The notes beneath the pieces were generated by a model. That model saw nothing but the letters and a program-made list of their open reading frames with translations, did not search any database and was not told where the DNA came from. A program made the position numbers and the translations under genes. A stretch of 64,000 nt of DNA from Amphritea opalescens (GTDB lineage Bacteria > Pseudomonadota > Gammaproteobacteria > Pseudomonadales > Balneatricaceae): the NCBI RefSeq assembly GCF_003957515.1, contig NZ_RQXW01000010.1:1-64000 (forward strand), read 5' to 3'. Of this stretch, positions 1 to 9,100 are shown piece after piece. Position 1 is the first letter of the stretch. Every line of letters starts with the position of its first letter.

Positions 1-81
1 GGCCTGAGAGGTCTTGAGGCGACTTAAAACGGCCTCAAACTATTGCCCCAGTATTTTGTTAATAAAACAGTCATGGCGCTA

Positions 82-115
82 GAAAAGCAAAACCCCAGCA
101 AAAATACTGGGGTTT
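82..115 (-). terminator. Rho-independent terminator of dsbA
   Basis: Positions 90-98 and 107-115 form a perfect 9-bp stem (AAACCCCAG/CTGGGGTTT) with an 8-nt loop. Read on the minus strand the stem is followed by TTGCTTTTCT. It lies about 50 bases past the dsbA stop and fits as its terminator. Confidence 0.6.
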
Positions 116-127
116 ATCAGTAACCTG

Positions 128-149
128 AGCCGCATAAAGCGGCTTTTTT
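128..149 (+). terminator. Rho-independent terminator for a gene left of the window
   Basis: AGCCGC (128-133) pairs with GCGGCT (139-144) around ATAAA and is followed by a T run on the plus strand. No plus-strand gene precedes it here, so it probably ends a transcript entering from outside the window. Confidence 0.5.
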
Positions 150-163
150 AGACAGACCTTAAT

Positions 164-787
164 CTATAGAGCCTTTTTTTCCTGCTCGATAAGGTATTCA
201 GCAACCTTAAGCATACCTGCATGACCACCAGCTTTATCCGCAGTAATACGATATTTACCATTGACGACCAGCGTTGGCACACTCTGTATACCGTAGCCTT
301 TTAATTTGGAAACACCTTGATTCATACGCATGTTAACCGCAAAAGAACGATTCATTTTGATGAACTCTTCTTTATCAACGCCTAAATCAGCATAGAAATC
401 AGCCAAATCTTCTAAGCTATTAAAGCGACGACGCTCTTTATGCAGGGCGTTAAACGTTGCTTCATGGGTTTTATCCAGACCATGTAGAAGTTCGGAAGAA
501 TAATACGCCCGAGCCAGCGGCTCCCATGAGCGAGAAAAGACCACCGGTACACGCCCAAAACTCACATCAGCGGGTAGTTTAGTTGTCCAGCTATGCAGCA
601 TAGGCTCAAAACTTGCGCAATGTGGGCAGAGGTAGCCAAACGCTTCAACGACCTCAACCTTCGTTTTATCAGCGGTAGGCACTGGTATCGCAATCACATC
701 ATAGTTGACGCCAGCCTTATACTCTTCAGCCTGAGCTATTACTGCAGTAAGGGCAAAAACTAACCCAATAGCGAGCTTTTTTAACAT
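164..787 (-). CDS. dsbA: Thiol:disulfide interchange protein DsbA
   Basis: Periplasmic oxidase that introduces disulfide bonds into exported proteins. The product has a 20-residue Sec signal ending AQA, the CPHC active site at residues 54-57 in a thioredoxin fold, and a cis-Pro loop (SVPT) near the C-terminus. The 207-aa length is normal for the family. The ATG at 787 was chosen because GGAG lies six bases upstream; an in-frame TTG four codons earlier would place this Shine-Dalgarno inside the gene. It is followed on the same strand order by cytochrome c4 upstream, the dsbA-cc4-engB-polA order known from Pseudomonas. A hairpin terminator follows the stop. Confidence 0.95.
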   Translation of the reverse strand: MLKKLAIGLVFALTAVIAQAEEYKAGVNYDVIAIPVPTADKTKVEVVEAFGYLCPHCASFEPMLHSWTTKLPADVSFGRVPVVFSRSWEPLARAYYSSELLHGLDKTHEATFNALHKERRRFNSLEDLADFYADLGVDKEEFIKMNRSFAVNMRMNQGVSKLKGYGIQSVPTLVVNGKYRITADKAGGHAGMLKVAEYLIEQEKKAL

Positions 788-874
788 GTCTGTCTCCAAC
801 CTTTAAGAAATTCAGTCTTATAAGACCGGCCAATATGCGTCAAGTTCATCCTTGCCGCAAATAAATTTTGCAAT

Positions 875-899
875 AAAAAAGGCAGCTTACGCTGCCTTT
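875..899 (-). terminator. Terminator of cytochrome c4 gene
   Basis: GGCAGC (881-886) and GCTGCC (891-896) pair around TTAC, extended by AAA/TTT. On the minus strand the hairpin is followed by TTTTTT. It sits between the c4 gene and dsbA, so the two genes are probably separate transcription units. Confidence 0.7.
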
Positions 900-922
900 C
901 CTGACTCAGAGCTGAATTTAAC

Positions 923-1525
923 TTAATTCAAACCCTGAATGTAACTTGCAACTGCCTGAATCTCTTTATCGCTCAATTTAGCGGCGATAGTACTCATCAT
1001 CGCTTGAGGATCATTATTACGAACCCCAGTGCGGAAGTTTTTCAGCTGAGTCTCAACATATTGTGCATGCTGTCCACCCAGTTGTGGGTAACCTGCACTC
1101 GCAATACCTTTACCCTGTACACCGTGGCATGCAGTACAAGCCGCAATGCCTTTAGAGGCGACACCGGCACGGTAGATTTTTTCACCCGCTTCAACCAAAT
1201 CAGCTTTAGCTGCGCCAATCTGTATATTCTTCGATGAGAAATAAGCCGCAATATCCGCCAGATCCTGATCATTCAAATTGGTCAGGAGACCGGTCATTTC
1301 GACAACCGTACGGCTGCCTGATTTAATTTCCTGCAGTTGTTTAAGCAGGTAACGCTCGTTTTGGCCTGCCAGCTTAGGAAAGTTGCCCACAGCACTATTG
1401 CCATCAGGCGCATGACATGCACCACAGACTGCTGTTTTACTTTGCCCTGCAGCAGCATCTCCCGCCGCATGTGCAACACTTATGATACTCACGCTTGCCA
1501 GTATGGCGATCAGTAGTTTATTCAT
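923..1525 (-). CDS. cc4: Cytochrome c4, diheme
   Basis: Periplasmic or membrane-attached diheme electron carrier feeding terminal oxidases. A Sec signal (residues 1-20, ending AHA) is followed by two homologous cytochrome c domains with heme-binding motifs CGACH (34-38) and CTACH (130-134). The 200-aa length and two-domain layout are typical of c4. Methionine axial ligands are expected from the family and candidate Met residues follow each motif. The gene is divergent from engB, and a strong hairpin terminator follows. No good Shine-Dalgarno is visible before the ATG. Confidence 0.93.
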   Translation of the reverse strand: MNKLLIAILASVSIISVAHAAGDAAAGQSKTAVCGACHAPDGNSAVGNFPKLAGQNERYLLKQLQEIKSGSRTVVEMTGLLTNLNDQDLADIAAYFSSKNIQIGAAKADLVEAGEKIYRAGVASKGIAACTACHGVQGKGIASAGYPQLGGQHAQYVETQLKNFRTGVRNNDPQAMMSTIAAKLSDKEIQAVASYIQGLN

Positions 1526-1730
1526 CGACTAACCCAGACTCTTGCTATAGATTGCTAACGGTTTCTGCCGCAACCTGAAGCTAATCAGATTGAAACAGGG
1601 CTACCGAACCAACACCCGGACTGGTGTAATATTCCAGCCACAGGTAGAATTCCGGCGAGATTATAACCTAATATCCACACAAACTGGAACGATAAATGTC
1701 TGCATTAGCAGGCTGATAGGCAAAAAGTAT

Positions 1731-2366
1731 ATGTCTTTACCTCAAATTCAATACCATATGACCCGCTTTAACACTAGCGCCAGCAAACTCAGTCAGTGTC
1801 CTGAAGACACCGGCGCCGAGGTCGCATTTGCCGGTCGTTCCAATGCTGGCAAGTCCAGCGCCATCAACACATTAACCAACGCCAAGTTGGCCCGCACCAG
1901 TAAAACCCCTGGCCGGACGCAGTTAATTAACTTCTTCGACACCAACGTCGAAGGGGTGCGTATTGTCGATCTGCCAGGTTATGGCTACGCCAAGGTGCCC
2001 ATCGCCATGAAGGAACATTGGCAGAAGCATCTTAATGATTATCTGCAAAATCGCGACTGTTTACGGGGCGTGGTATTGATGGTCGATATTCGTCATCCGC
2101 TGAAAGAGTTTGACCAGATGATGATTGAGTGGTGCAGCGAAGCGGAGATGCCGCTACATATTTTGCTGACCAAAGCAGATAAGCTAAACCGCGGCGCGGC
2201 ACAAAATGCACTGTTGAAACTGAAACAGGCGCTCGATGTGAAAAACAACCCCTTGCTGACGATGCAGACATTCTCAGCGCTGAAAACTACCGGCGTCGAC
2301 CAATTACGCGAGCACCTGAACCGTTGGTTGTTAGACGATGAAGAGGAAAAATCAGCCGAAGAATAA
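1731..2366 (+). CDS. engB: Ribosome biogenesis GTPase EngB/YihA
   Basis: Essential GTP-binding protein for assembly of the large ribosomal subunit. G1 motif GRSNAGKS at residues 35-42, G3 DLPGYG at 80-85 and G4 TKAD at 147-150 are all intact. The reading frame is open upstream to 1590, but the ATG at 1731 (protein MSLPQI...) gives 211 aa, the usual YihA length, and the upstream extension has no family similarity. The gene is convergent with polA, as in Pseudomonas. Confidence 0.93.
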   Translation: MSLPQIQYHMTRFNTSASKLSQCPEDTGAEVAFAGRSNAGKSSAINTLTNAKLARTSKTPGRTQLINFFDTNVEGVRIVDLPGYGYAKVPIAMKEHWQKHLNDYLQNRDCLRGVVLMVDIRHPLKEFDQMMIEWCSEAEMPLHILLTKADKLNRGAAQNALLKLKQALDVKNNPLLTMQTFSALKTTGVDQLREHLNRWLLDDEEEKSAEE

Positions 2367-2399
2367 TCGGCTTTCCTCGGCTTCAAATCAAACGGATCT

Positions 2400-2471
2400 G
2401 AGAACCTGTAGCAAGCACTGTCGCAGAGTTCTCACCGTCGGGCGATAAGCAACAAAGCTCATCGCCTGACG
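2400..2471. repeat. Two inverted repeats in the engB-polA convergent gap
   Basis: GAGAAC/GTTCTC arms lie at 2400-2405 and 2428-2433. An 11-bp near-perfect inverted repeat (CGTCGGGCGAT at 2436-2446, ATCGCCTGACG at 2461-2471) follows. Neither has a T run, so they are not classical terminators. In other gammaproteobacteria the polA-engB gap holds the sRNAs Spot 42 or ErsA; I do not recognise either sequence here. Confidence 0.35.
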
Positions 2472-2483
2472 CTACCACTCGGC

Positions 2484-5225
2484 TCAGTGAGCCTCATCCC
2501 AGTTATCGCCAATACCCGCTTCCACCAACAGAGGCACATCCAGATCCGCCGCACCCTGCATCAACTCGACTAATTGCGCCGTCACATCATCGATTAGCGC
2601 TTCAGGCACCTCGAGGATGAGTTCATCGTGCACCTGCATAATCATCCGCGCTCCCGTGTCACTGCCCTGCAGCCAGTGATCCACCGCAACCATCGCCTTT
2701 TTAATGATATCCGCCGCAGTACCCTGCATCGGCGCATTGATCGCCGTACGCTCAGCCGCCTGACGCCGCATACCATTACTGGCTTTAATCTCTGGCAGAT
2801 AGAGGCGCCGACCAAACAGGGTTTCGACATAGCCGTTCTCGGCAGCCTGAAGACGGATATCATCCATATAACGCTGCACGCCCGGATAGGTAGCAAAATA
2901 ATGATCGATATAGGTTTGCGCTTCATTACGACCAATCCCCAGCTGCTTCGCCAATCCAAAGGCTGACATACCGTAGATCAGACCAAAATTGATCGCCTTA
3001 GCACTGCGACGCTGATCTGAGGTGACGTTCTCCAACTCAACACCGAACACCTCGGCGGCGGTTGCTTTATGGACATCTTCTCCGTGGGCAAAGGCGTTCA
3101 GCAACCCTTGGTCCTGTGATAGGTGAGCCATAATCCGCAACTCGATCTGAGAATAATCCGCGGCCACCAGCTTATAACCCTCAGGCGCAACAAAGGCCTG
3201 ACGAATACGCCGCCCCTCAGTCGAGCGAATAGGGATATTCTGTAGATTAGGATCGGACGACGACAGTCGCCCCGTCGCGGTCACCGCCTGATGATATGAG
3301 GTATGTATCCGGCCGGTGGCAGGGTTAATCATCTGCGGCAGCTTATCGGTATAGGTACTTTTCAGCTTACTCAAACTACGGTGCTCGATAATCATTTTCG
3401 GCAATGGATAGTCCAGCGCCAATTCCTGCAAGACCTCTTCCGCTGTAGACGGCGCACCTTTCGGCGTTTTCTTAAGGATCGGCAGCTTTTGCTGCTCGAA
3501 CAGAATTTCCTGTAACTGCTTAGGTGAACTCAGATTAAAGGGCCCGCCGGCCAGTTCATGCGCCTTGGCTTCTAGTTCGGCCAAGCGAATGCCATGCTCT
3601 CGGCTCTGAATCGCTAGCTGCGTCGCATCAACCTTGGCTCCCTGCTGCTCCATGCGAGCCAACACGGGGATTAACGGCAACTCAATCTCGGTGAATACCT
3701 TTTCGAGGCTTGGCACCTGCGCTAACTTTGCGCTGAGCTGCTGATGCAAACGTAATGTGATATCCGCATCTTCTGCGGCATAGGGGCTGGCCTGTTCCAT
3801 TTCGATCTGGTTAAAGGTGAGCTGTTTTTTACCTTTACCCGCGATCTCTTCAAACTTAACCGTTTTAACCCCCAGGTAGAAATCCGCCAGCGCATCCATA
3901 TTATGCCGGGTCGCCGTGGAATTCAGCGCGTAGGATTCAAGCATGGTATCGAAAGCGATGCCCTTCAGCTTAATATCGTAGCGCGCCAATACATTCATAT
4001 CGTATTTGATATGCTGGCCAACTTTTTTATGGGCGTCGCTTTCCAATAATGGTTTCAGTTGTTGCAACACCGCATAGCGATCAAGCTGAGCCGGCGCCCC
4101 CATATAATCGTGGGCAACGGGCAGGTAAGCCGCTTTGCCCGGTTCAACCGAGAAAGACAGACCGATAAGATTCGCTTCCATGTAGTTCAGGCTATCCGTC
4201 TCGGTATCGAAAGCAAACAGCTCTGCCGACTCCAACACCTTAAACCAACGATCAAAGCTTTCTTGATCGAGAATCGTTTCATAAACAATCTCAGTTGGCA
4301 GCTGGGCTTGATTCTCTATCGCGCGGGCATCATCGGCCGCCGCCGCACCTAAATCGCTCACCCAAGAGCGAAATTCACACTGCTGAAACAGCGCCTGTAA
4401 CTGCTCATTATCAGCCACCGGTACCGGAATATCTTCGATACCGCAGTCGAGTTCGAGGTCGGTTTTAATGGTTGCTAGCAGGTAAGAAAGCTCCGCCGAT
4501 TCGCGATTTTCTTCCAGCTTCTTAGCCATCGTTTTCGAGCCCCGAAAGCCCAACTCCGCAATTTTATCTAGGTTTTCATAGAGATCGCTAATACCGCCAA
4601 TCCCTTGCAATAACGCTAAGGCGGTTTTTTCACCCACCCCTGGCACACCGGGGATGTTATCGACTTTATCGCCCATCAGGGCTAGATAATCGATAATCAG
4701 CTCCGGCGGAATACCAAACTTCTCATTAACGCCATCGATATCCATATGGGAATCGTTCATGGTGTTGATCAGGGTGACATGCTTATCCACCAGCTGCGCC
4801 ATGTCTTTATCGCCGGTGGAGATAATGGTATCCAGCCCTTTAGCACTGGCTTCACGCGCTAACGTGCCGATCACATCATCAGCCTCAACCCCATCGACAG
4901 AGATCAGAGGAAAGCCCATGGCCCTAACGATTTTATGAATCGGCTCTATCTGGGTACGCAGATCGTCCGGCATCGAGGGGCGCTGCGCCTTATATTCTGG
5001 ATAGATGTCATCACGGAAGGTTTTGCCTTTGGCATCGAACACCACGGCGACCGGACTCTGCGGATACTGCTTAATCAGGCTCCGCAACATACTGGTCACC
5101 AATCGGACAGCTCCTGTCGGAACCCCTTCAGAGGTGCGCATATCGGCCTGTTGGGCAGCAAAAAAGGCTCTGTATAGATATGAAGAGCCATCGACTAAGA
5201 TAATAGGGGAAGTATTTGCGGTCAT
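2484..5225 (-). CDS. polA: DNA polymerase I
   Basis: Repair and Okazaki-fragment-processing polymerase of 913 aa. An N-terminal 5'-3' exonuclease domain (about 1-295) is followed by a 3'-5' exonuclease domain with FDTETDSL and the GQHIKYD motif (about 320-510), then the polymerase domain with motif A DYSQIELR, motif B around [14 protein letters not shown] and motif C VHDE. All catalytic motifs are intact, so proofreading should be active. The ATG at 5225 starts [19 protein letters not shown], which matches the family N-terminus. It is divergent from the DUF2782/thrB pair and convergent with engB. Confidence 0.97.
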   Translation of the reverse strand: MTANTSPIILVDGSSYLYRAFFAAQQADMRTSEGVPTGAVRLVTSMLRSLIKQYPQSPVAVVFDAKGKTFRDDIYPEYKAQRPSMPDDLRTQIEPIHKIVRAMGFPLISVDGVEADDVIGTLAREASAKGLDTIISTGDKDMAQLVDKHVTLINTMNDSHMDIDGVNEKFGIPPELIIDYLALMGDKVDNIPGVPGVGEKTALALLQGIGGISDLYENLDKIAELGFRGSKTMAKKLEENRESAELSYLLATIKTDLELDCGIEDIPVPVADNEQLQALFQQCEFRSWVSDLGAAAADDARAIENQAQLPTEIVYETILDQESFDRWFKVLESAELFAFDTETDSLNYMEANLIGLSFSVEPGKAAYLPVAHDYMGAPAQLDRYAVLQQLKPLLESDAHKKVGQHIKYDMNVLARYDIKLKGIAFDTMLESYALNSTATRHNMDALADFYLGVKTVKFEEIAGKGKKQLTFNQIEMEQASPYAAEDADITLRLHQQLSAKLAQVPSLEKVFTEIELPLIPVLARMEQQGAKVDATQLAIQSREHGIRLAELEAKAHELAGGPFNLSSPKQLQEILFEQQKLPILKKTPKGAPSTAEEVLQELALDYPLPKMIIEHRSLSKLKSTYTDKLPQMINPATGRIHTSYHQAVTATGRLSSSDPNLQNIPIRSTEGRRIRQAFVAPEGYKLVAADYSQIELRIMAHLSQDQGLLNAFAHGEDVHKATAAEVFGVELENVTSDQRRSAKAINFGLIYGMSAFGLAKQLGIGRNEAQTYIDHYFATYPGVQRYMDDIRLQAAENGYVETLFGRRLYLPEIKASNGMRRQAAERTAINAPMQGTAADIIKKAMVAVDHWLQGSDTGARMIMQVHDELILEVPEALIDDVTAQLVELMQGAADLDVPLLVEAGIGDNWDEAH

Positions 5226-5342
5226 GGTATTGCAGTCATTGTCCGTCAGGAGATATTGTTAGCGGGTTTGGTGTCCGGAAGACACCATCATATTAGATTA
5301 GCCTCTGACACAGAAGGGGCGACCCCAGTTCACGGAGTGGTT

Positions 5343-5630
5343 ATGAAAAAAATAGTGTTGTTGTTAACTCTGCTTTGTTCCTTTTCGATGGTATCGACAG
5401 TGTATGCCGACGTTCTGCCAGAATTTGATAATAACGACCCCGTTGTCACCATTCGTAAAGGGGAAAAAGCGACCTATTACGAATATCGAATCAACGGCAA
5501 ACTCAAAGAGATCAAAGTGAAGCCCGCCATCGGTAAAACCTATTACTTAGTACCTACCGACGATGGCGAGTTCCAACGATCTGAAGATTCAAACCTGATG
5601 CTGCCCAAGTGGATTCTATTCAGCTGGTAA
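5343..5630 (+). CDS. DUF2782 family exported protein
   Basis: A 95-aa protein with an N-terminal Sec signal (about residues 1-21, ending VYA) followed by a short basic-acidic domain rich in beta-type sequence. Small proteins of this kind sit between polA and thrB in Pseudomonas and relatives; their function is unknown. The ATG at 5343 has GGAG upstream; the longer open frame from 5256 lacks a signal peptide. The stop is 32 bases from thrB, so the two are probably co-transcribed. Confidence 0.8.
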   Translation: MKKIVLLLTLLCSFSMVSTVYADVLPEFDNNDPVVTIRKGEKATYYEYRINGKLKEIKVKPAIGKTYYLVPTDDGEFQRSEDSNLMLPKWILFSW

Positions 5631-5662
5631 CTCTTTTAAGCAGTAACTAACGAAGCGTAAAT

Positions 5663-6616
5663 ATGGCTGTATACACCAATATAAGCCGGACTGACCTAGA
5701 AAACCTGTTGCAGGGTATTGAACAGGGGCAGCTGGTTGATTTTCAAGGTATAGAGGGTGGCGTCGAGAACACCAACTATTTTGTCACACTCCGCAGCGAT
5801 GCAGGCTTAACCGAAGAGTACGTACTCACTATCTTCGAAGAATTAAGCCAAGAAGAGATGCCCTACTTTGTTGAGCTAACCACCTGGTTAGCTGATCGAG
5901 GTTGCCCGGTTCCCTTCCCATTTAAAGATAGTGACGGCATCGCCCTGAAAACAGTGCATAACCGGCCAGCCCTGCTACAACCTAGGTTACCGGGTAGTCA
6001 TGTAGCAGCGTTAACCGCGGCTCACTGTCATCAAATAGGCACCGCGCTGGCTGAATTCCATCAAGCTGGCCGTGATTTCTACCTACAACGCCAAGCCCAT
6101 CGTGGCGTTTTCTGGTGGCGGCGTGAATCTCAGCATATCGCCGACAAACTATCCCCTGATGACGCAGCACTGCTGCGAAACGAGGTCGCTCTGTTTGATC
6201 AACTACGGGAGCAACCCTGGCATCTGCCACAGGGGGTGATTCATGGGGATCTATTCTTTGATAATGCCCTGTTTCAGGGTGATCAGCTCAGTGCAATTTT
6301 GGATATCTATAACGCTTGCAACGGCTACCTACTCTTTGATCTGGCGATTGTGGCCAATGACTGGTGCGTTAACCCCGACGGTTCAATCGACCCCGTGCGG
6401 GAAACCGCGCTGTTAAACGCCTACGCCGCGGTACGCCCATTCGAAGAGAACGAATATTTAGCTTGGCCCCAGTTAGTGCGCACCGCCGCCATGCGCTTCT
6501 GGTTATCTCGCCTGATTCCAGCGTTAGACCCAGACTCCACACAAAAAATTAAAGATCCCTCCGAGCTCCGGCGGATACTACAATATCGTATCGACCATCC
6601 CGCTAAGCTGCCTTAG
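5663..6616 (+). CDS. thrB: Homoserine kinase, APH-fold type
   Basis: Phosphorylates homoserine in threonine synthesis. The 317-aa protein belongs to the aminoglycoside-phosphotransferase-like ThrB class rather than the GHMP class. The catalytic loop HGDLFFDN is at 194-201 and the metal-binding Asp (LDIYNAC) follows at about 214. The N-terminus (VENTNYFV) carries the nucleotide-binding strands. It follows the DUF2782 gene and precedes uvrD. Confidence 0.9.
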   Translation: MAVYTNISRTDLENLLQGIEQGQLVDFQGIEGGVENTNYFVTLRSDAGLTEEYVLTIFEELSQEEMPYFVELTTWLADRGCPVPFPFKDSDGIALKTVHNRPALLQPRLPGSHVAALTAAHCHQIGTALAEFHQAGRDFYLQRQAHRGVFWWRRESQHIADKLSPDDAALLRNEVALFDQLREQPWHLPQGVIHGDLFFDNALFQGDQLSAILDIYNACNGYLLFDLAIVANDWCVNPDGSIDPVRETALLNAYAAVRPFEENEYLAWPQLVRTAAMRFWLSRLIPALDPDSTQKIKDPSELRRILQYRIDHPAKLP

Positions 6617-6664
6617 GCTCAGCGCTAAGATAACGGCCAATAAAAGCATTTTCTTTGTCGAACG

Positions 6665-6687
6665 AGTCACTTCTGATGTGACTTGTT
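6665..6687 (+). terminator. Possible weak terminator after thrB
   Basis: AGTCAC (6665-6670) and GTGACT (6678-6683) pair around a 7-nt loop, followed by TGTTC. The stem is short and the T run poor. Confidence 0.3.
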
Positions 6688-6692
6688 CACGA

Positions 6693-6743
6693 AACGACCA
6701 GCGTATCACCGGCTTTTAATAGCCACTGGCCGTTCTGGTCGTT
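6693..6743. repeat. Perfect 9-bp inverted repeat at the uvrD promoter
   Basis: AACGACCAG at 6693-6701 and CTGGTCGTT at 6735-6743 are exact inverted copies 33 bases apart. The right arm touches the uvrD -10 element. It could be an operator or an RNA hairpin; the sequence does not decide. Confidence 0.45.
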
Positions 6744-6770
6744 ATAATCCTTACCTGAATATTTATACAG
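6743..6770 (+). promoter_or_regulatory. uvrD promoter -10 and LexA (SOS) box
   Basis: TATAAT at 6743-6748 is a consensus -10. Immediately downstream at 6755-6770 is CTGAATATTTATACAG, a CTG-N10-CAG sequence with an AT-rich centre matching the gammaproteobacterial LexA box. Its position over the expected transcription start suits repression by LexA and induction by DNA damage, as known for uvrD in E. coli. Confidence 0.85.
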
Positions 6771-6787
6771 CTATCTGAAGAAACCCT

Positions 6788-9004
6788 ATGGACGTATCCC
6801 ACCTACTCGATTCACTCAATGAAGCCCAGCGTGAAGCCGTCTCTGCGCCAGTCTGCAATATGCTCGTGCTGGCCGGCGCCGGTTCCGGTAAAACCCGAGT
6901 GCTGGTGCACAGAATCGCCTGGCTGGTACAGACCGAGGGGCTCTCACCCTATTCCATTATGGCCGTGACCTTTACCAATAAGGCGGCGAAAGAGATGCGT
7001 GGCCGGATTCAGGAGCTCATGGGGCTTAACCCCAGTGGCATGTGGGTCGGTACCTTCCACGGCCTAGCGCACCGTATTTTGCGCGCCCACTGGCATGATG
7101 CTGGGCTGATGCAAAACTTCCAGATTATGGATTCCGATGATCAGCTACGTCTGATTAAGCGGCTGGCCAAAGAGATGAACTTGGATGATAGCCGCTGGCC
7201 AGCACGCCAATTCCAGTGGTATATCAACGCCCAGAAAGATGAAGGGCTGCGGGCTCGGCATCTTGATGCCGGTGGAGACCCCCACGCACAGGTGATGATC
7301 AACCTCTACGCCGCCTATGAAGATGCCTGTGATCGTGGCGGTATGGTGGACTTTGGCGAGTTACTGCTGCGTTCATTAGAGCTGTTACGGGACCACAACC
7401 CCTCACTGCTAGAACACTATCAGGATCGTTTCCGTTACATTCTGGTGGATGAGTTTCAGGATACCAACTCGATTCAATATGCTTGGCTGAAGCTGCTCTG
7501 CCAACCGCTAGACCCACGTAAACCTCAGCCCGAAAAACTGATGGCGGTAGGTGATGATGATCAGTCTATCTACGGCTGGCGCGGTGCAAAGATCGAAAAT
7601 ATTCAGCGCTTTAATCAGGATTTCAAAGACACCATGGTGGTAAAGCTGGAGCAGAACTACCGCTCCACCAACACCATTTTGCAGGCGGCGAATGACGTTA
7701 TCCGCAATAACCAAGGCCGTTTGGGTAAAGAGCTCCGCACCGATCAACCCGATGGCGAGCAGATCTCCCTCTATGCCGCCTTCAACGAGCAGGATGAATC
7801 CCGCTTTATCGTTGATCAGATCGAAAGCTGGGTAAATAAAGGCAACCTACGTAGCGAAAGTGCCATTCTATATCGCTCGAATGCCCAGTCACGGGTGCTT
7901 GAGGAATCATTGATTCGCGCGGGTATGCCCTACCGTATCTACGGTGGTCAGCGATTTTATGACCGTTTAGAGATTAAAAATGCGCTCGCTTATCTACGCC
8001 TAGTGAACAACCGCGAAGATGATACCGCGATGGAACGGGTGATTAATGTCCCGACGCGCGGCATCGGCGGCAAAACCATCGAAGAGATTCGCCTGCATGC
8101 CCGCACGGAAGGCATCTCCATGTGGCGCGCCGCCAATGAAGTGATCGAACTCAATAAACTCACGGCGCGGGCCGCTAACGCCCTGCAAGCCTTTATTGAC
8201 CTCGTGAATCAGATCGCCCAAGACACCGAAGACACCGACCTGCATGAGCAAACCGAACATGCGATTCAAAAATCAGGTTTGATCGATCACCACCTCAAAG
8301 AGAAGGGTGAAAAAGCACAGGCGCGCATCGAAAACCTTGAGGAATTGATCAGCGCAGCGCGACAATACCTGTCTACCTGGCAACCGGACAAAGAGGGTAA
8401 TGAGAACAGCACCCCGTTGTCAGCCTTTCTCGATGATGCCGCACTGGATGCCGGTGAGGCTCAGGCTGATGAACATCAGGACTCGGTTCAGTTGATGACA
8501 CTCCACTCTGCCAAAGGTCTGGAGTTTCCGCTGGTCTTTCTCGCCGGTATGGAAGAGGGATTGTTCCCGCATAAGATGTCCCTTGAAGAGGGCGACCGTC
8601 TCGAAGAAGAGCGCCGACTTTGCTATGTGGGTATCACCCGAGCGATGCAGAAGCTCTATATCACCTACGCTGAATCCCGCCGACTGCATGGTAACGAGAC
8701 CTTTAATCGCCCCTCCCGCTTTATCCGCGAGATACCGGATAACTGCCTCGAAGAGGTTCGCTTAAACGCCAGTGTTAGCCGGCCAGTCACCGCTCGCCAG
8801 CAGCAACGCCCAGCAATGTTTAATAATGCTGAAGTGCCCGATACTCAGATTATTCTCGGTCAACGGGTATCACACGCCACCTTTGGGGATGGTATTGTGG
8901 TGAACTATGAGGGATCTGGGCCTAAAGCACGGGTACAGGTCAACTTCGACTCCGAAGGTAGCAAGTGGCTGGTGGTGGGATACGCCAATCTACAGGCGGT
9001 GTAA
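6788..9004 (+). CDS. uvrD: DNA helicase II UvrD
   Basis: SF1A 3'-5' helicase acting in nucleotide excision and mismatch repair. Walker A AGAGSGKT at residues 29-36, motif II DEFQD, motif III GDDDQSIYGWRGA, motif IV QNYRST and motif VI VGITRAM are intact in 738 aa. The C-terminal segment with HATFGDGIV followed by a short beta domain ending GYANLQ is typical of UvrD, not Rep or PcrA. It is preceded by a LexA box. Confidence 0.95.
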   Translation: MDVSHLLDSLNEAQREAVSAPVCNMLVLAGAGSGKTRVLVHRIAWLVQTEGLSPYSIMAVTFTNKAAKEMRGRIQELMGLNPSGMWVGTFHGLAHRILRAHWHDAGLMQNFQIMDSDDQLRLIKRLAKEMNLDDSRWPARQFQWYINAQKDEGLRARHLDAGGDPHAQVMINLYAAYEDACDRGGMVDFGELLLRSLELLRDHNPSLLEHYQDRFRYILVDEFQDTNSIQYAWLKLLCQPLDPRKPQPEKLMAVGDDDQSIYGWRGAKIENIQRFNQDFKDTMVVKLEQNYRSTNTILQAANDVIRNNQGRLGKELRTDQPDGEQISLYAAFNEQDESRFIVDQIESWVNKGNLRSESAILYRSNAQSRVLEESLIRAGMPYRIYGGQRFYDRLEIKNALAYLRLVNNREDDTAMERVINVPTRGIGGKTIEEIRLHARTEGISMWRAANEVIELNKLTARAANALQAFIDLVNQIAQDTEDTDLHEQTEHAIQKSGLIDHHLKEKGEKAQARIENLEELISAARQYLSTWQPDKEGNENSTPLSAFLDDAALDAGEAQADEHQDSVQLMTLHSAKGLEFPLVFLAGMEEGLFPHKMSLEEGDRLEEERRLCYVGITRAMQKLYITYAESRRLHGNETFNRPSRFIREIPDNCLEEVRLNASVSRPVTARQQQRPAMFNNAEVPDTQIILGQRVSHATFGDGIVVNYEGSGPKARVQVNFDSEGSKWLVVGYANLQAV

Positions 9005-9100
9005 GAGCGCTACAACACTCACACTTTTGATTTTGCTGACTCGGCCAGCGATACTGTCCTCTAAGATACCCGCTGCGGCAACCGTCTAAGAGGAAGCAAA

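Noticed and set aside
1590-1730. N-terminal extension of EngB from 1590
   Set aside because: The extra 47 residues are unlike the family, and the ATG at 1731 gives the normal length.
2400-2471. A Spot 42 homolog between engB and polA
   Set aside because: No match to the Spot 42 sequence I know and no T-run terminator.
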